Shown in pieces: positions 26,767 through 35,318 of a stretch of 64,000 nt of DNA (position 1 is its first letter; each line of letters begins with the position of its first letter). The position numbers were made by a program, and so were the translations under genes. Location: contig NZ_PQMB01000006.1 of NCBI RefSeq assembly GCF_002918555.1, forward strand, positions 178,759-242,758, written 5' to 3'. The notes beneath the pieces were generated by a model. It searched no databases and had not been told where the DNA came from. It was given only the letters and a program-made list of their open reading frames with translations. This stretch comes from Citrobacter amalonaticus (GTDB taxonomy: Bacteria; Pseudomonadota; Gammaproteobacteria; Enterobacterales; Enterobacteriaceae).

Positions 26767-27459
26767 TTACCGAATCATCCTGGTGATGATGTCTGCAATA
26801 CCATCATCTGATGCCCATTGTGCTTTAAATGCCTCCGCTCGCTCAAACAGCGATTCGACCAGGAAATACATCATCTCCAGATCTTGAGCATACAGCGCAG
26901 CATAGTAAGCGGGGTACGTGAATTGAAGACGATGAGCGCTATTTGCAGCTTTCTGAACGACACCATATATACCAACTGACGCGATTCCTCTCGATGCCCA
27001 ATTGCCGACTAACGAGCTGATTTTAAGACTTAAATTCATGCCAAAGGCGACGGATGATGCTGCTGCTAAAGCAAATCCTAAGTTTGTGAGTGAAGTGGCG
27101 GCAATATGGATATTCACTGCCATTAACATTTGCTTTATGTGATCTATTTGATCGGATGTTTTGTGGCGAAATATTTCTTCAAAATAGATTTTGAGCATTT
27201 CATATACAACGTCTTCACGTCTCAAAATATGGTAAACGCCCCTGGCGAATCGGATATCCTCGGTCTTTTGTTGTTGGCAGACGTCCTGATATTCATCAGT
27301 AAAGCAGGATGTATAATACAGCGCCCGCGTTGCACCTGCGCCTATTGTTTCAACCTGATTTGATACGGCTTCTCCTACGCCCATTAATGCGTGGTCGAGT
27401 TTTAACGCAAGAATTTTATTAGCCTGTAAATGACTGATAACTTCATTGCTGTAGTACAT
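26767..27459 (-). CDS. Putative T6SS cargo effector, membrane-acting type
   Basis: A 230-residue mostly helical protein I cannot assign to a named family. Residues ~120-165 (AVNIHIAATSLTNLGFALAA to about SSLVGNWASRGIAS) are hydrophobic and Ala/Gly/Ser-rich, the kind of helical hairpin seen in pore-forming toxins. It is first in the cassette, followed by a small membrane protein (likely immunity) and hcp, the same order as in the 14.4-15.8 kb cassette. A good AAGGAGCG Shine-Dalgarno precedes the ATG at 27459. A pore-forming toxin carried by Hcp is the best guess; this is inference from context. Confidence 0.6.
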   Translation of the reverse strand: MYYSNEVISHLQANKILALKLDHALMGVGEAVSNQVETIGAGATRALYYTSCFTDEYQDVCQQQKTEDIRFARGVYHILRREDVVYEMLKIYFEEIFRHKTSDQIDHIKQMLMAVNIHIAATSLTNLGFALAAASSVAFGMNLSLKISSLVGNWASRGIASVGIYGVVQKAANSAHRLQFTYPAYYAALYAQDLEMMYFLVESLFERAEAFKAQWASDDGIADIITRMIR

Positions 27460-27543
27460 AAGCGCTCCTTGCTAATATTCATTAAATCCATTTTTTCTTT
27501 TTTGCCCGGTCGATGGTCATATTTTCACGTGTACGCAGCCGCA

Positions 27544-27669
27544 TCAGGCCACCTTCAAGTTGGCAAACGTCACCAGTACGTTGAAGAGTATTTCCGGATC
27601 TGCAGCGGGAACGTAATATCCGCTACTGCCGGAACCGGATTGAATCTTATCACCAGCTATGCGCTGCAG
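27544..27669 (-). pseudogene. Unidentified protein C-terminal fragment upstream of effector 2
   Basis: A 41-codon open stretch without a start: it reads IAGDKIQSGSGSSGYYVPAA then DPEILFNVLVTFANLKVA and stop. It ends about 85 bases before the effector gene in the same direction. The codon content looks protein-like, and it probably represents the 3' end of a gene of the donor locus that was cut when the cassette was captured. I do not recognise the family. Confidence 0.45.
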
Positions 27670-27705
27670 TCACCAACGTTGGCGAGGGAAGACATCAGTA
27701 GTCAG

Positions 27706-27839
27706 TGCGTACGGCGATTGCGCACCACGGACGGCAATATAAGGAAGAAATGGATGCTCGCCGTGAACAGCTCACCAAAAGCGGCACGATTCTCTGATTA
27801 AAACTGGCGTCTGGCAACCAGCCAGGCGCCTACCACCAG
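27706..27839. repeat. Direct repeat, right copy (134 bp), ydcY/ydcZ 3' ends
   Basis: Second copy of 25657-25790 with one mismatch. It contains a 31-codon fragment of ydcY (to 27797) and the genuine end of ydcZ. Together the copies flank 1915 bp of cassette DNA. Confidence 0.97.
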
Positions 27840-28247
27840 CAGCACAGCACCACAAACCGGCCCCACCAGCGCCCGCAGGGGAACGCCATGACTGCGTAAC
27901 AGATCCAGCACCAGTCCACCAATAAGCTGGCTGGCGACCAGCACGGCAATGGTGGTTGCCGCGCCAACGTGCTGATAGCCGCTAATGCTGGCAAAGACGA
28001 AGAACGATCCCAACAGCCCCGGAATCAACGTCCACCAGCGCACGCTGGAGACCAGCTCGCCAAATCCCGCCATTCCCTGTTTAAACCACAGGATACTGAC
28101 AAACAGCACAATCCCCACCAGCGAGTTGAGCAACATGGCGATGAGAATCGTTGATGACGTCTGGGTGATGCGGACCATCAGCGTATTTTGCACCACCAGG
28201 CCAATGCCTGCCGCAATCAGAAAGACAAGGGTGAGGGTCTGGTTCAT
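27798..28247 (-). CDS. ydcZ: YdcZ, DMT-like inner-membrane protein (DUF606)
   Basis: A 149-residue hydrophobic protein with about five membrane spans (e.g. TLVFLIAAGIGLVVQN, LLNSLVGIVLFVSILW, TIAVLVASQLIGGLVLDLL, VCGAVLLVVGAWLVA), matching E. coli YdcZ. The substrate is unknown. Its start overlaps the end of mnaT by 4 bases (ATGA), as in an operon. Its last codons are duplicated on the other side of the Hcp cassette. Only the right-hand copy belongs to the intact gene. Confidence 0.9.
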   Translation of the reverse strand: MNQTLTLVFLIAAGIGLVVQNTLMVRITQTSSTILIAMLLNSLVGIVLFVSILWFKQGMAGFGELVSSVRWWTLIPGLLGSFFVFASISGYQHVGAATTIAVLVASQLIGGLVLDLLRSHGVPLRALVGPVCGAVLLVVGAWLVARRQF

Positions 28248-28762
28248 CCGCGTGCGTCCGGATTAGTGCGCTCGTCAAGCTGTAGCTGCATAAAGGTCAG
28301 ATCCAGCCAGCGACCAAATTTGGTGCCCACCTGCGGCATCTGCGCGGTGGTGGTAAACCCCAGCGTGGTATGCAGATGTAATGAAGCCAGATTCTGCGAC
28401 TCAATCCCGGCCACCATCACGTGTTTACCGCAGGTTCGCGCCTCATTTATCAGCCTGCCGAGCAGGGCGCGTCCCAGTCCTTTGCCCTGGTGCTGTGGGT
28501 GCACATAGACCGAATGTTCTACGGTATGACGAAAACCGTCAAAATTACGCCAGTCGCCAAATGACGCATAGCCGGTGACCACACCATTCTCTTCACTCAC
28601 CAGAACCGGATACCCTGACGCCTGACGCGCCTCGTACCAGGCAATGCGGTTATCCGTGTCGACGGTTTGATCGTTCCAGATAGCTGCCGTGTGCAAAACA
28701 GCATGATTGTAGATTTCTGCAATAGCGGCACAATCTTCTTTACTGGCAAAGCGAATAGACAT
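28244..28762 (-). CDS. mnaT: L-amino acid N-acetyltransferase MnaT
   Basis: A 172-residue GNAT acetyltransferase matching E. coli MnaT (YncA), which acetylates methionine, its sulfone or sulfoximine and related compounds such as phosphinothricin in the cytoplasm. The acetyl-CoA loop is visible as HPQHQGKGLGRALLGRLI (around residues 87-104), and the beta-strand VEHSVYV leads into it. It is followed by ydcZ with a 4-base overlap. The divergent neighbour is an XRE/cupin regulator, not present here in K-12, which may control it. Confidence 0.92.
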   Translation of the reverse strand: MSIRFASKEDCAAIAEIYNHAVLHTAAIWNDQTVDTDNRIAWYEARQASGYPVLVSEENGVVTGYASFGDWRNFDGFRHTVEHSVYVHPQHQGKGLGRALLGRLINEARTCGKHVMVAGIESQNLASLHLHTTLGFTTTAQMPQVGTKFGRWLDLTFMQLQLDERTNPDARG

Positions 28763-28799
28763 GTTGAACCTCTGGAGTTGTTCACTATAGTATTACGAT

Positions 28800-29375
28800 A
28801 TGAATACTATTGAAGACAGCATAAATCAACGGATCGGTGCGAGAATTCGCATTGAACGAGAATCTCGCGGCTGGTCGCTGACAGAGCTTGCCGGGCGGGC
28901 AGGAGTGTCACGCGCCATGATCCATAAAATTGAGCGTGGAGAAAGCAGTCCTACGGCAACGCTGCTTGGCAGGCTCTCCGGTGCTTTTGCTATCAGCATG
29001 TCAACATTGATTGCCCGTGCAGAAATGCAGGAGGGCAAACTGCTGCGGTTTGCCGATCAGCCCGTCTGGCACGATCCGCAAAGCCACTATCTGCGTCGCC
29101 ATGTTTCCCCGCGTAGCGATCTGCCAATCGATCTGGTTCAGATCGAACTGCCCGCAGGAAGTGATATTCCGATGCCTGCCTCCTCGTATGTGCAGGCCAG
29201 CCAGCTTATCTGGCTTCAGCAGGGTGAACTGGTTTTTGTTGAAGGTGAAACACGCCACGAAATGAAAGCGGGCGATTGCCTGGAACTGGGACCGCCCAAC
29301 GATTGCCGCTTTATTAATGACACAGAACAGTCATGTGTTTACCTGGTTGTGCGGTTAAATCATGTCACCAGCTAA
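28800..29375 (+). CDS. XRE/cupin transcriptional regulator
   Basis: A 191-residue regulator with an N-terminal XRE domain (about 12-66; WSLTELAGRAGVSRAMIHKI) and a C-terminal cupin (about 105-190; PMPASSYVQASQLIWLQQGE near the start of it). It is related in layout to SutR (4474-5010) but is a different gene. It lies divergent to mnaT, 37 bases apart, and its end overlaps nothing before curA. K-12 lacks it at this spot. Likely to regulate mnaT-ydcZ and itself; ligand unknown. Confidence 0.88.
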   Translation: MNTIEDSINQRIGARIRIERESRGWSLTELAGRAGVSRAMIHKIERGESSPTATLLGRLSGAFAISMSTLIARAEMQEGKLLRFADQPVWHDPQSHYLRRHVSPRSDLPIDLVQIELPAGSDIPMPASSYVQASQLIWLQQGELVFVEGETRHEMKAGDCLELGPPNDCRFINDTEQSCVYLVVRLNHVTS

Positions 29376-29433
29376 AAGCCAGTCACAGGCTGCTACTATT
29401 GAGGGGATCATGCCAAAAGTACAGGAGCACATC

Positions 29434-30471
29434 ATGGGTCAACAGACACATCGTAACCGCCGCTGGGTGCTGGCTTCCCGCCCGCATGGCGCACCGGTCC
29501 CGGAGAACTTCCGTCTTGAAGACGATGAGGTGGCAATCCCGGAAGAAGGTCAGGTCTTGCTGCGTACCGTTTATCTTTCTCTCGATCCCTATATGCGTGG
29601 GCGAATGAGTGATGAGCCATCTTATTCACCGCCGGTAGAGATTGGCGGCGTGATGGTGGGGGGCACCGTGAGCCGCGTGGTGACATCCAGGCACCCTGAC
29701 TATCAACCAGGAGAATGGGTGTTGAGCTACAGCGGCTGGCAGGATTATGACATCTCTGACGGTAGCGGGCTGGTGAAGCTGGGGGCTAATCCCGAACATC
29801 CCTCCTGGGCGCTCGGTGTGCTGGGAATGCCGGGATTTACCGCCTATATGGGGTTGCTGGATATTGGCCAGCCAAAAGCCGGTGAGACGCTGGTCGTTGC
29901 GGCGGCTACCGGTCCGGTTGGCGCAACGGTGGGGCAAACAGGTAAGTTAAAAGGGTGCAGGGTGGTTGGCGTTGCGGGTGGGGCAGAGAAATGCCGTCAT
30001 GCCACAGAGGTGCTGGGTTTTGATGTCTGCCTCGATCATAATGCACAAGACTTCGCGCAACAGCTGGCAAATGCCTGCCCACAAGGGATTGATATCTACT
30101 ACGAAAACGTGGGCGGCAAAGTGTTTGACGCCGTCCTGCCGCTGCTGAATACCTCGGCCCGTATTCCACTTTGCGGTCTGGTGAGCGGCTACAATGCGAC
30201 ATCTTTACCGGCCGGACCGGACAGGCTCCCGCTGCTGATGGCGACGTTGCTGAAAAAACGTATCCGTCTGCAGGGATTTATCATCGGTCAGGACTACGGA
30301 CACCGTATTCACGAGTTTCAGCAGGAGATGGGAGACTGGGTGAAAGAAGGCAAAATCCATTACCGCGAGCAGGTGACTGACGGCCTGGAAAACGCGCCGG
30401 AGGCATTCATCGGCCTGTTGTCGGGTAAAAACTTTGGTAAAGTTGTGATTCGTGTCACAGAAGAGTCGTAA
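29434..30471 (+). CDS. curA: NADPH-dependent curcumin/alkenal reductase CurA
   Basis: A 345-residue zinc-independent medium-chain reductase (MDR, leukotriene B4 dehydrogenase-like) matching E. coli CurA (YncB). Visible motifs: YLSLDPYMRGRMSD, VLGMPGFTAYMGLLDIG, the nucleotide-binding AATGPVGATVGQ and GVAGGAEKC, and YYENVGG. It reduces curcumin and other alpha,beta-unsaturated carbonyls with NADPH. The ATG at 29434 gives the E. coli length and has AGGAGCACATC in front; longer starts in the frame overlap the XRE gene. In E. coli mcbR follows. Confidence 0.93.
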   Translation: MGQQTHRNRRWVLASRPHGAPVPENFRLEDDEVAIPEEGQVLLRTVYLSLDPYMRGRMSDEPSYSPPVEIGGVMVGGTVSRVVTSRHPDYQPGEWVLSYSGWQDYDISDGSGLVKLGANPEHPSWALGVLGMPGFTAYMGLLDIGQPKAGETLVVAAATGPVGATVGQTGKLKGCRVVGVAGGAEKCRHATEVLGFDVCLDHNAQDFAQQLANACPQGIDIYYENVGGKVFDAVLPLLNTSARIPLCGLVSGYNATSLPAGPDRLPLLMATLLKKRIRLQGFIIGQDYGHRIHEFQQEMGDWVKEGKIHYREQVTDGLENAPEAFIGLLSGKNFGKVVIRVTEES

Positions 30472-30534
30472 AGAAAAAATGGCGGTGAAAGCCGCCATAA
30501 AAAAAAGTGCAAAATTTCTAATTCCGGCTTTAAT

Positions 30535-30668
30535 TATACTCTAAATAATTCAGGGTGCGGGACAAAACGCGTCGTCGTTTTGAACAGCGCTTGCGCTGGC
30601 CCCGAAGGGGCGAGGCCAAAGGCCGAGTAATGCGGCAACGCCCAGCAACCTGAAGTATGACGAGTATA
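30535..30668. repeat. Enterobacterial intergenic MITE-like repeat, 134 bp
   Basis: The ends form an imperfect inverted repeat: TATACTCTAAATAATTCAGG at 30535 and, read on the minus strand from 30668, TATACTCGTCATACTTCAGG. The interior holds short G/C-rich hairpins (CCCCGAAGGGG, GGCCAAAGGCC). This layout is that of a small non-autonomous repeat common between genes of enterobacteria. It fills most of the curA-mcbR spacer. A second hairpin (TGGCGG/CCGCCA, 30480-30496) precedes it. Confidence 0.7.
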
Positions 30669-30820
30669 TATCACCGCGGAAGCAGCCCACGGGTTGTCAT
30701 GAAAGTAAATATCACGCGGATAAATTATTTAATTATTTTTTCACACCAGGCGTAATTTTAAGCAGTTTAATCGTCCGATTTAACTGTGATATTGCAATGC
30801 AAAGAGGTGAAGTAAATAAA

Positions 30821-31486
30821 ATGCCCGGTACTGAAAAAACACAACATATAAGCCTGACCTCCAAGGTTGAAAATGGTTTAAAACACAAGTTAAGTATTGG
30901 CATGTTGCAGCCTGGTGCAAGGCTGATTACCAAAAACATCGCCGAGGAGTTGGGGATCAGCATTACCCCGGTACGTGAAGCTCTGCTGCGCCTGGTTTCT
31001 GCCAGCGCGTTGACCATCGCGCCCGCACAGGCCTTTATGGTGCCGGAAATCACCCAAAAGACGCTGACGGAAATCATCCAGATCCGTAGCGAACTGGAAG
31101 GGATGGCGGTGATGGCAGCAGCAGAGCAGATGACTGCGGAACGCGTAAAAATACTCTCCGGGTTGCTGACCGAGTATCGACAGGTACACGAAAACGGCAC
31201 CATTGAAGAATATCTCCAGGCAAACCGGACGTTCCGTTTTAAAATTTATCACTATGCCAACATGCCGACGTTATATGACATGATCGAACAACTCTGCGTA
31301 CGGATGGGGCCAGGATTACATTTCTTATATGGACAATCACAGCCTAACGTTTATCAACATAGTCTGGAATATTACGAGTCACTGCTGTGTGCGCTGGAGA
31401 GAAAGAACAAGGAAGAAAGCCGCGATTGTTTAGTGAAAATCATGAATAAACATTTAGCAATAATTAAACAGCAATATTTAAATTAA
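30821..31486 (+). CDS. mcbR: GntR/FadR-type regulator McbR
   Basis: A 221-residue regulator matching E. coli McbR (YncC): N-terminal GntR winged helix (LITKNIAEELGISITPVREA) and C-terminal FCD sensor domain (IRSELEGMAVMAAAEQ; YHYANMP; RMGPGLHFLYGQ). In E. coli McbR represses the periplasmic gene mcbA and the receptor gene yncD and affects biofilm mucoidy. I start at the ATG at 30821 (E. coli length), with GAGGTGAAG upstream, not at 30797. The TonB-dependent receptor gene yncD/pqqU is convergent downstream. Confidence 0.9.
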   Translation: MPGTEKTQHISLTSKVENGLKHKLSIGMLQPGARLITKNIAEELGISITPVREALLRLVSASALTIAPAQAFMVPEITQKTLTEIIQIRSELEGMAVMAAAEQMTAERVKILSGLLTEYRQVHENGTIEEYLQANRTFRFKIYHYANMPTLYDMIEQLCVRMGPGLHFLYGQSQPNVYQHSLEYYESLLCALERKNKEESRDCLVKIMNKHLAIIKQQYLN

Positions 31487-31500
31487 GCAATGCTTAAGTA

Positions 31501-31523
31501 ATGGCGAGAAATTAATCTCGCCA
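31501..31523. terminator. Bidirectional hairpin terminator, mcbR / pqqU
   Basis: ATGGCGAGA (31501-31509) and TCTCGCCAT (31515-31523) form a 9-bp stem in the spacer between the two convergent genes, with A/T-rich sequence on both sides (AATTCTG after it). It probably ends both transcripts. Confidence 0.65.
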
Positions 31524-31544
31524 TAATTCTGTTTCCTGTCGCGG

Positions 31545-33665
31545 CTATTCAAAACGCCAGGCCAGATTGAGGCCAACGCCATAATTGCGCCCCGGCGCGG
31601 GTTCGTAATACCGGCCATTGGATTCATTAACAATCACCGAGCCGACATACGCCTTATCGAACAGGTTATCCACCCGACCGAACAGGTCAACCGTCAGGTT
31701 GCTGTAGTTAAATTTATAGCCGGTATTCAGTCCCACCACGGTGTAAGAAGGGGCCTTTGCGCTGTTTTCATCATCGGCCATGATATCCCCCATATAGCGC
31801 ACATCCGTCCCGGCATACCAGCCTTCGTCCGGGACATAGCCCAGCGATGCAAACCCCATATTCCGCGCAATACCCGGCATCCGGTTACCGTTACAGTTCT
31901 GCTCATTACACACGTTACTGCGATACGTTGCATCCAGCCATGTCCACGAGGCTTTAGCCCGCCAGTGTTCTGCAAAACGCTGATCCAGCGCCAGCTCCGC
32001 TCCCTGACGCCGTGTTTTTCCCGCGTTTTTGTATGTCGTACGCCCGCCGCTGCTGGAGTCGACCACAATTTCATTATCGGTATCGGTCTGGAAAAGCGCG
32101 GCGGTCAACAGGCCGTTACCGATGCGTGTTTTGCTGCCGATTTCAACGGTGTCGTTAGTGGCGGGCTGCAGGCCGAAGTTCATCCCGCTTTTGCCGTCGG
32201 CACGGTAGGAAAGTTCATTGATAGTCGGCGTTTCAAATCCGCGGCCTGCCGCCAGATAAATGTTCCAGGCCTGCGTTAACGCATATTTGACCGACCCGGC
32301 AGGTAGCCATTTGTGGTAGCTGGCGTCACCGCTGTCATCGCCATTGCCTTGCGTCACATAACGATCGCTGGAATCAAACCAGACCGAACTGTAGCGCACC
32401 CCGGCATCCAGCGAGAGTTTATCGGTGAGCTGCCACTGGGTTTGCAGATAGGGATCGACATTCCACATCAGGTTGCGCTCGTCGCGCCGCAGAGCGCCTT
32501 TTTGACCATACTCCGGCACGCCGCCATTGAGACGATAGTTATTGTATCCCTTGCGATTTTCGCTCATGTTTTCGTAATTCAGGCCGGTGGTGAAGGTCAC
32601 GGGAACGACAAACTCTCCACGGTGTGTCCAGCGGCTGTCGACCCCCTGATAATGGCGCTGCAACGTGATTACGCCTCCGGCGTGGGATGGTTTAACCTGT
32701 GGTGCCATTGGGATTGACTGGTACTGTGTGGTTTCGCGCTCACCGGCATACATCATGACGCTCAGATCATCCTGAGCGCTAAGCTGCCGCTCGTAGCGTA
32801 ATCCTGCCTGAGTCTGTTTGATGGTTTTACGTGTGTTGTATTGCTCTGCGCGCGGGGACTGCTGGGGGTTGGCCTTCCACTCCGCTTCGCTTAGACCGCC
32901 GGGATCGTCGGCTTTGATGTCCACACTGTTGAACAGGAGAGTCAGTTTACTGGCATCGTCAATGCGCACGCCGAGCTTTGCATTCGCCAGATTTTTCTGT
33001 GCACCACTGCGTTCGCGATAGCCGTGAGTGGTAAAGCGGGTGGTAGATACCGTGTAATCCACATCGCCAGCCTGGGTACCGTCGCCCAGCGCCCCGGTGG
33101 CCTTCACGCCGTAACGCCAGCTACCAAAACTGCCGTAATAGCTGCTCGCTTCAATCGTTGGCGGCTGGCGACCCGTTTCGGTCGTCACGTTCATCACCCC
33201 ACCGGACGCGTTGCCATACAGCGCAGAGAACGGCCCGCGCAGGACTTCCACACTCTGAACGCTGTTGAGATCGATATTCGACGTCTGACCCTGACCGTCC
33301 GGCATCGTTGCCGGGATGCCGTCCACATACAGGCGGATACCACGAATGCCGTAGGTCGAGCGGGAACCAAATCCGCGGATGGAGAGTTGCAGATCCTGAG
33401 CGTAATTTTGCCGGTTCTGCACCTGTAGTCCTGGTACGCTGGTCAGGGATTCTGAAAGGTTAATGCGTGGCGTCGCCAGCCGCATCTCTTCTCCGTCGAC
33501 CACGCTGATGGCCGCAGGGGTATCCAGCTCAGAGGCCGTTTTCGGCGCGGCGCTGACGATCATCGTTTGTTCTTCCATCGCGGTGTCGGCAAGCGCCAGC
33601 GGCGAGACGGCAAGAGGGAGTAACAGAGCGGGAAAAGCGGTATATCGAATGGAAATTATCTTCAT
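31545..33665 (-). CDS. pqqU: TonB-dependent outer-membrane receptor PqqU (YncD)
   Basis: A 706-residue TonB-dependent receptor with a signal peptide (AFPALLLPLAVSPLALADTA), a TonB-box-like region (EEQTMIVSA), an N-terminal plug (NLSESLTSVPGLQVQNRQ, IRGFGSRSTYGIRGIRLYVD, LRGPFSALYGNASGG) and a 22-strand barrel ending in AWRFE with the terminal aromatic residue. It matches E. coli YncD/PqqU, shown to import pyrroloquinoline quinone and to serve as a phage receptor. It sits divergent to yncE with a Fur-like site between them, and its regulator gene mcbR is convergent. Confidence 0.93.
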   Translation of the reverse strand: MKIISIRYTAFPALLLPLAVSPLALADTAMEEQTMIVSAAPKTASELDTPAAISVVDGEEMRLATPRINLSESLTSVPGLQVQNRQNYAQDLQLSIRGFGSRSTYGIRGIRLYVDGIPATMPDGQGQTSNIDLNSVQSVEVLRGPFSALYGNASGGVMNVTTETGRQPPTIEASSYYGSFGSWRYGVKATGALGDGTQAGDVDYTVSTTRFTTHGYRERSGAQKNLANAKLGVRIDDASKLTLLFNSVDIKADDPGGLSEAEWKANPQQSPRAEQYNTRKTIKQTQAGLRYERQLSAQDDLSVMMYAGERETTQYQSIPMAPQVKPSHAGGVITLQRHYQGVDSRWTHRGEFVVPVTFTTGLNYENMSENRKGYNNYRLNGGVPEYGQKGALRRDERNLMWNVDPYLQTQWQLTDKLSLDAGVRYSSVWFDSSDRYVTQGNGDDSGDASYHKWLPAGSVKYALTQAWNIYLAAGRGFETPTINELSYRADGKSGMNFGLQPATNDTVEIGSKTRIGNGLLTAALFQTDTDNEIVVDSSSGGRTTYKNAGKTRRQGAELALDQRFAEHWRAKASWTWLDATYRSNVCNEQNCNGNRMPGIARNMGFASLGYVPDEGWYAGTDVRYMGDIMADDENSAKAPSYTVVGLNTGYKFNYSNLTVDLFGRVDNLFDKAYVGSVIVNESNGRYYEPAPGRNYGVGLNLAWRFE

Positions 33666-33826
33666 TAATAAGGCCAGTTAGCGAGAGGCGTATCGGTATG
33701 TGTGTAACCTGTATGTTAATTGATTTGTAAATGTATGAAAATTTTAATGGCACAATGCGTTAAGTGTTAATGGAGAAATTAAGAAGATTGCAGCCAAAAC
33801 AGCAGGAAGTACTCCACATTGCGATA

Positions 33827-33845
33827 AATAATGATTACTATTCCC
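33827..33845. promoter_or_regulatory. Possible Fur box upstream of yncE
   Basis: AATAATGATTACTATTCCC matches the 19-base Fur consensus at 13 positions, about 85 bases before the yncE start. In E. coli yncE is known to be iron/Fur controlled, which supports it. It is only a sequence match here. Confidence 0.5.
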
Positions 33846-33928
33846 ATTCTCAATAATGAAGTGAGTCGACATTCACTCATCAAAGCAATGTATATCCGCT
33901 ACATATGTGTTTACCAAAGGGAGTCGTC

Positions 33929-34990
33929 ATGCATTTACGTCATCTGTTTTCACCTCGCCTGCGTGGTTCTTTACTGTTAGGTTCACTGCTTGTTGCTTCC
34001 TCATTCAGCACGCAGGCAGCGGAAGAAATGCTGCGTAAAGCCGTCGGGAAAGGCGCCTACGAAATGGCTTACAGCCAGCAGGAGAACGCGTTGTGGCTTG
34101 CCACCTCCCAGAGTCGCAAGCTGGATAAGGGCGGGGTGATTTATCGTCTGGATCCGGTTACGCTGGAAGTCACCCAGGCGATCCACAACGATCTGAAGCC
34201 GTTTGGCGCAACCATCAATAACGCTACGCAAACGCTGTGGTTTGGCAATACGGTCAACAGCGCGGTCACGGCTATTGATGCCAAAAGCGGTGAGGTGAAA
34301 GGCCGTCTGGTGCTGGATGAACGTAAACGTTCTGCCGAGGTACGCCCGCTGCAACCGCGAGAACTGGTTGCCGATGACGCAACGAACACCGTCTATATCA
34401 GCGGTATTGGGAAAGAGAGCGTGATTTGGGTCGTGGATGGCGAAACCATTACGCTGAAAACCGCGATCCAGAATACCGGTAAAATGAGCACCGGCCTGGC
34501 TCTCGATAGCAAAGCGAAGCGCCTGTACATTACCAACGCTGATGGGGAATTTATTACCATCGACACCGCAGATAACAAAATCCTGAGCCGTAAAAAACTG
34601 CTGGATGATGGTAAAGAGCATTTCTTTCTCAACCTGAGTCTGGACACGGCCGGCAACCGTGCCTTTATTACCGATTCTAAAGCGGCAGAGGTACTGGTAG
34701 TGGATACCCGCAACGGCAACGTACTGGCAAAAGTCGCCGCGCCAGAGTCACTGGCCGTTCTGTTTAACCCGACGCGCAATGAAGTCTATGTCACCCATCG
34801 TCAGGCGGGCAAAGTGAGCGTGATTGACGCGAAAAGCTATAAAGTTGTCAAAACGTTTGATACGCCAACCTTCCCGAACAGTCTGGCGCTTTCTGCCGAT
34901 GGTAAAACCCTGTACGTCAGCGTGAAGCAGAAGTCCACGCGTGAACAGGAAGCCACTCAACCAGATGATGTGATTCGCATCGCACTGTAG
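33929..34990 (+). CDS. yncE: YncE, periplasmic seven-bladed beta-propeller protein
   Basis: A 353-residue protein with a Sec signal peptide (RGSLLLGSLLVASSFSTQAA, cleaved before EEM) and repeated YVTN-type beta-propeller blades (e.g. LYITNADGEFITIDTADNKI; VYVTHRQAGKVSVIDAKSYK). It matches E. coli YncE nearly fully; the E. coli protein binds single-stranded DNA in vitro and is iron regulated, its role is not settled. I use the ATG at 33929 (GGGAG upstream), not the upstream in-frame ATG at 33905. It pairs with the divergent receptor pqqU, and the two may be part of one uptake function. Confidence 0.93.
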   Translation: MHLRHLFSPRLRGSLLLGSLLVASSFSTQAAEEMLRKAVGKGAYEMAYSQQENALWLATSQSRKLDKGGVIYRLDPVTLEVTQAIHNDLKPFGATINNATQTLWFGNTVNSAVTAIDAKSGEVKGRLVLDERKRSAEVRPLQPRELVADDATNTVYISGIGKESVIWVVDGETITLKTAIQNTGKMSTGLALDSKAKRLYITNADGEFITIDTADNKILSRKKLLDDGKEHFFLNLSLDTAGNRAFITDSKAAEVLVVDTRNGNVLAKVAAPESLAVLFNPTRNEVYVTHRQAGKVSVIDAKSYKVVKTFDTPTFPNSLALSADGKTLYVSVKQKSTREQEATQPDDVIRIAL

Positions 34991-35318
34991 AACGGGCAGG
35001 GGAGGCTCCCGGCACTTCGTGGTGTATTCGCCTTATGTCGTCGTACTTCGGGGCTGGTCTGGGTCCATGCAGACCAGCCCCTCCGCCCGCATTCCTGCGG
35101 GCGGACCCGGTAAACCCGTCAATGTCTCGCCGTTTCAGCACGCTGACTTCAGTTAACTCCGTTGCGCTTTAATAAAAAATACAGCTCGCAATTTGGATAG
35201 CAGTTGTGCCCGCACTTTATATAACCATTTTTTGAAAGAAACCTACGAAAAAAGCATTAGCATGGACAGGAGATAACATCCTTCTTATTTACTACCCCTG
35301 CAATGAGGTGATTTTAAT
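34991..35318. other. Spacer with KOPS-like sequence and tandem hairpins
   Basis: GGGCAGGG at 34994-35001 (plus strand) fits the FtsK-orienting KOPS motif and points towards dif. Next come two adjacent strong hairpins (listed separately). From 35160 on the sequence becomes A/T-rich and leads into the kinase gene, with TGAGGTGATTTTAAT before its ATG. In E. coli ansP would be in this region; it is not present. Confidence 0.55.
35050..35104. repeat. Two tandem strong hairpins after yncE
   Basis: First stem GGGGCTGGTCTG (35050-35061) with CAGACCAGCCCC (35070-35081), 12 bp perfect, loop 8. Second stem CCGCCCGC (35083-35090) with GCGGGCGG (35097-35104), 8 bp, loop 6. They lie one base apart and form a G/C-rich double hairpin with no T-run. 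They could stabilise the yncE transcript 3' end or be a REP-like repeat of the island border. Confidence 0.75.

Noticed and set aside
30472..30500. Hairpin TGGCGG/CCGCCA after curA as an intrinsic terminator.
   Set aside because: On the curA strand the stem is followed by A residues, not T; the T-run is on the opposite strand where no gene ends.
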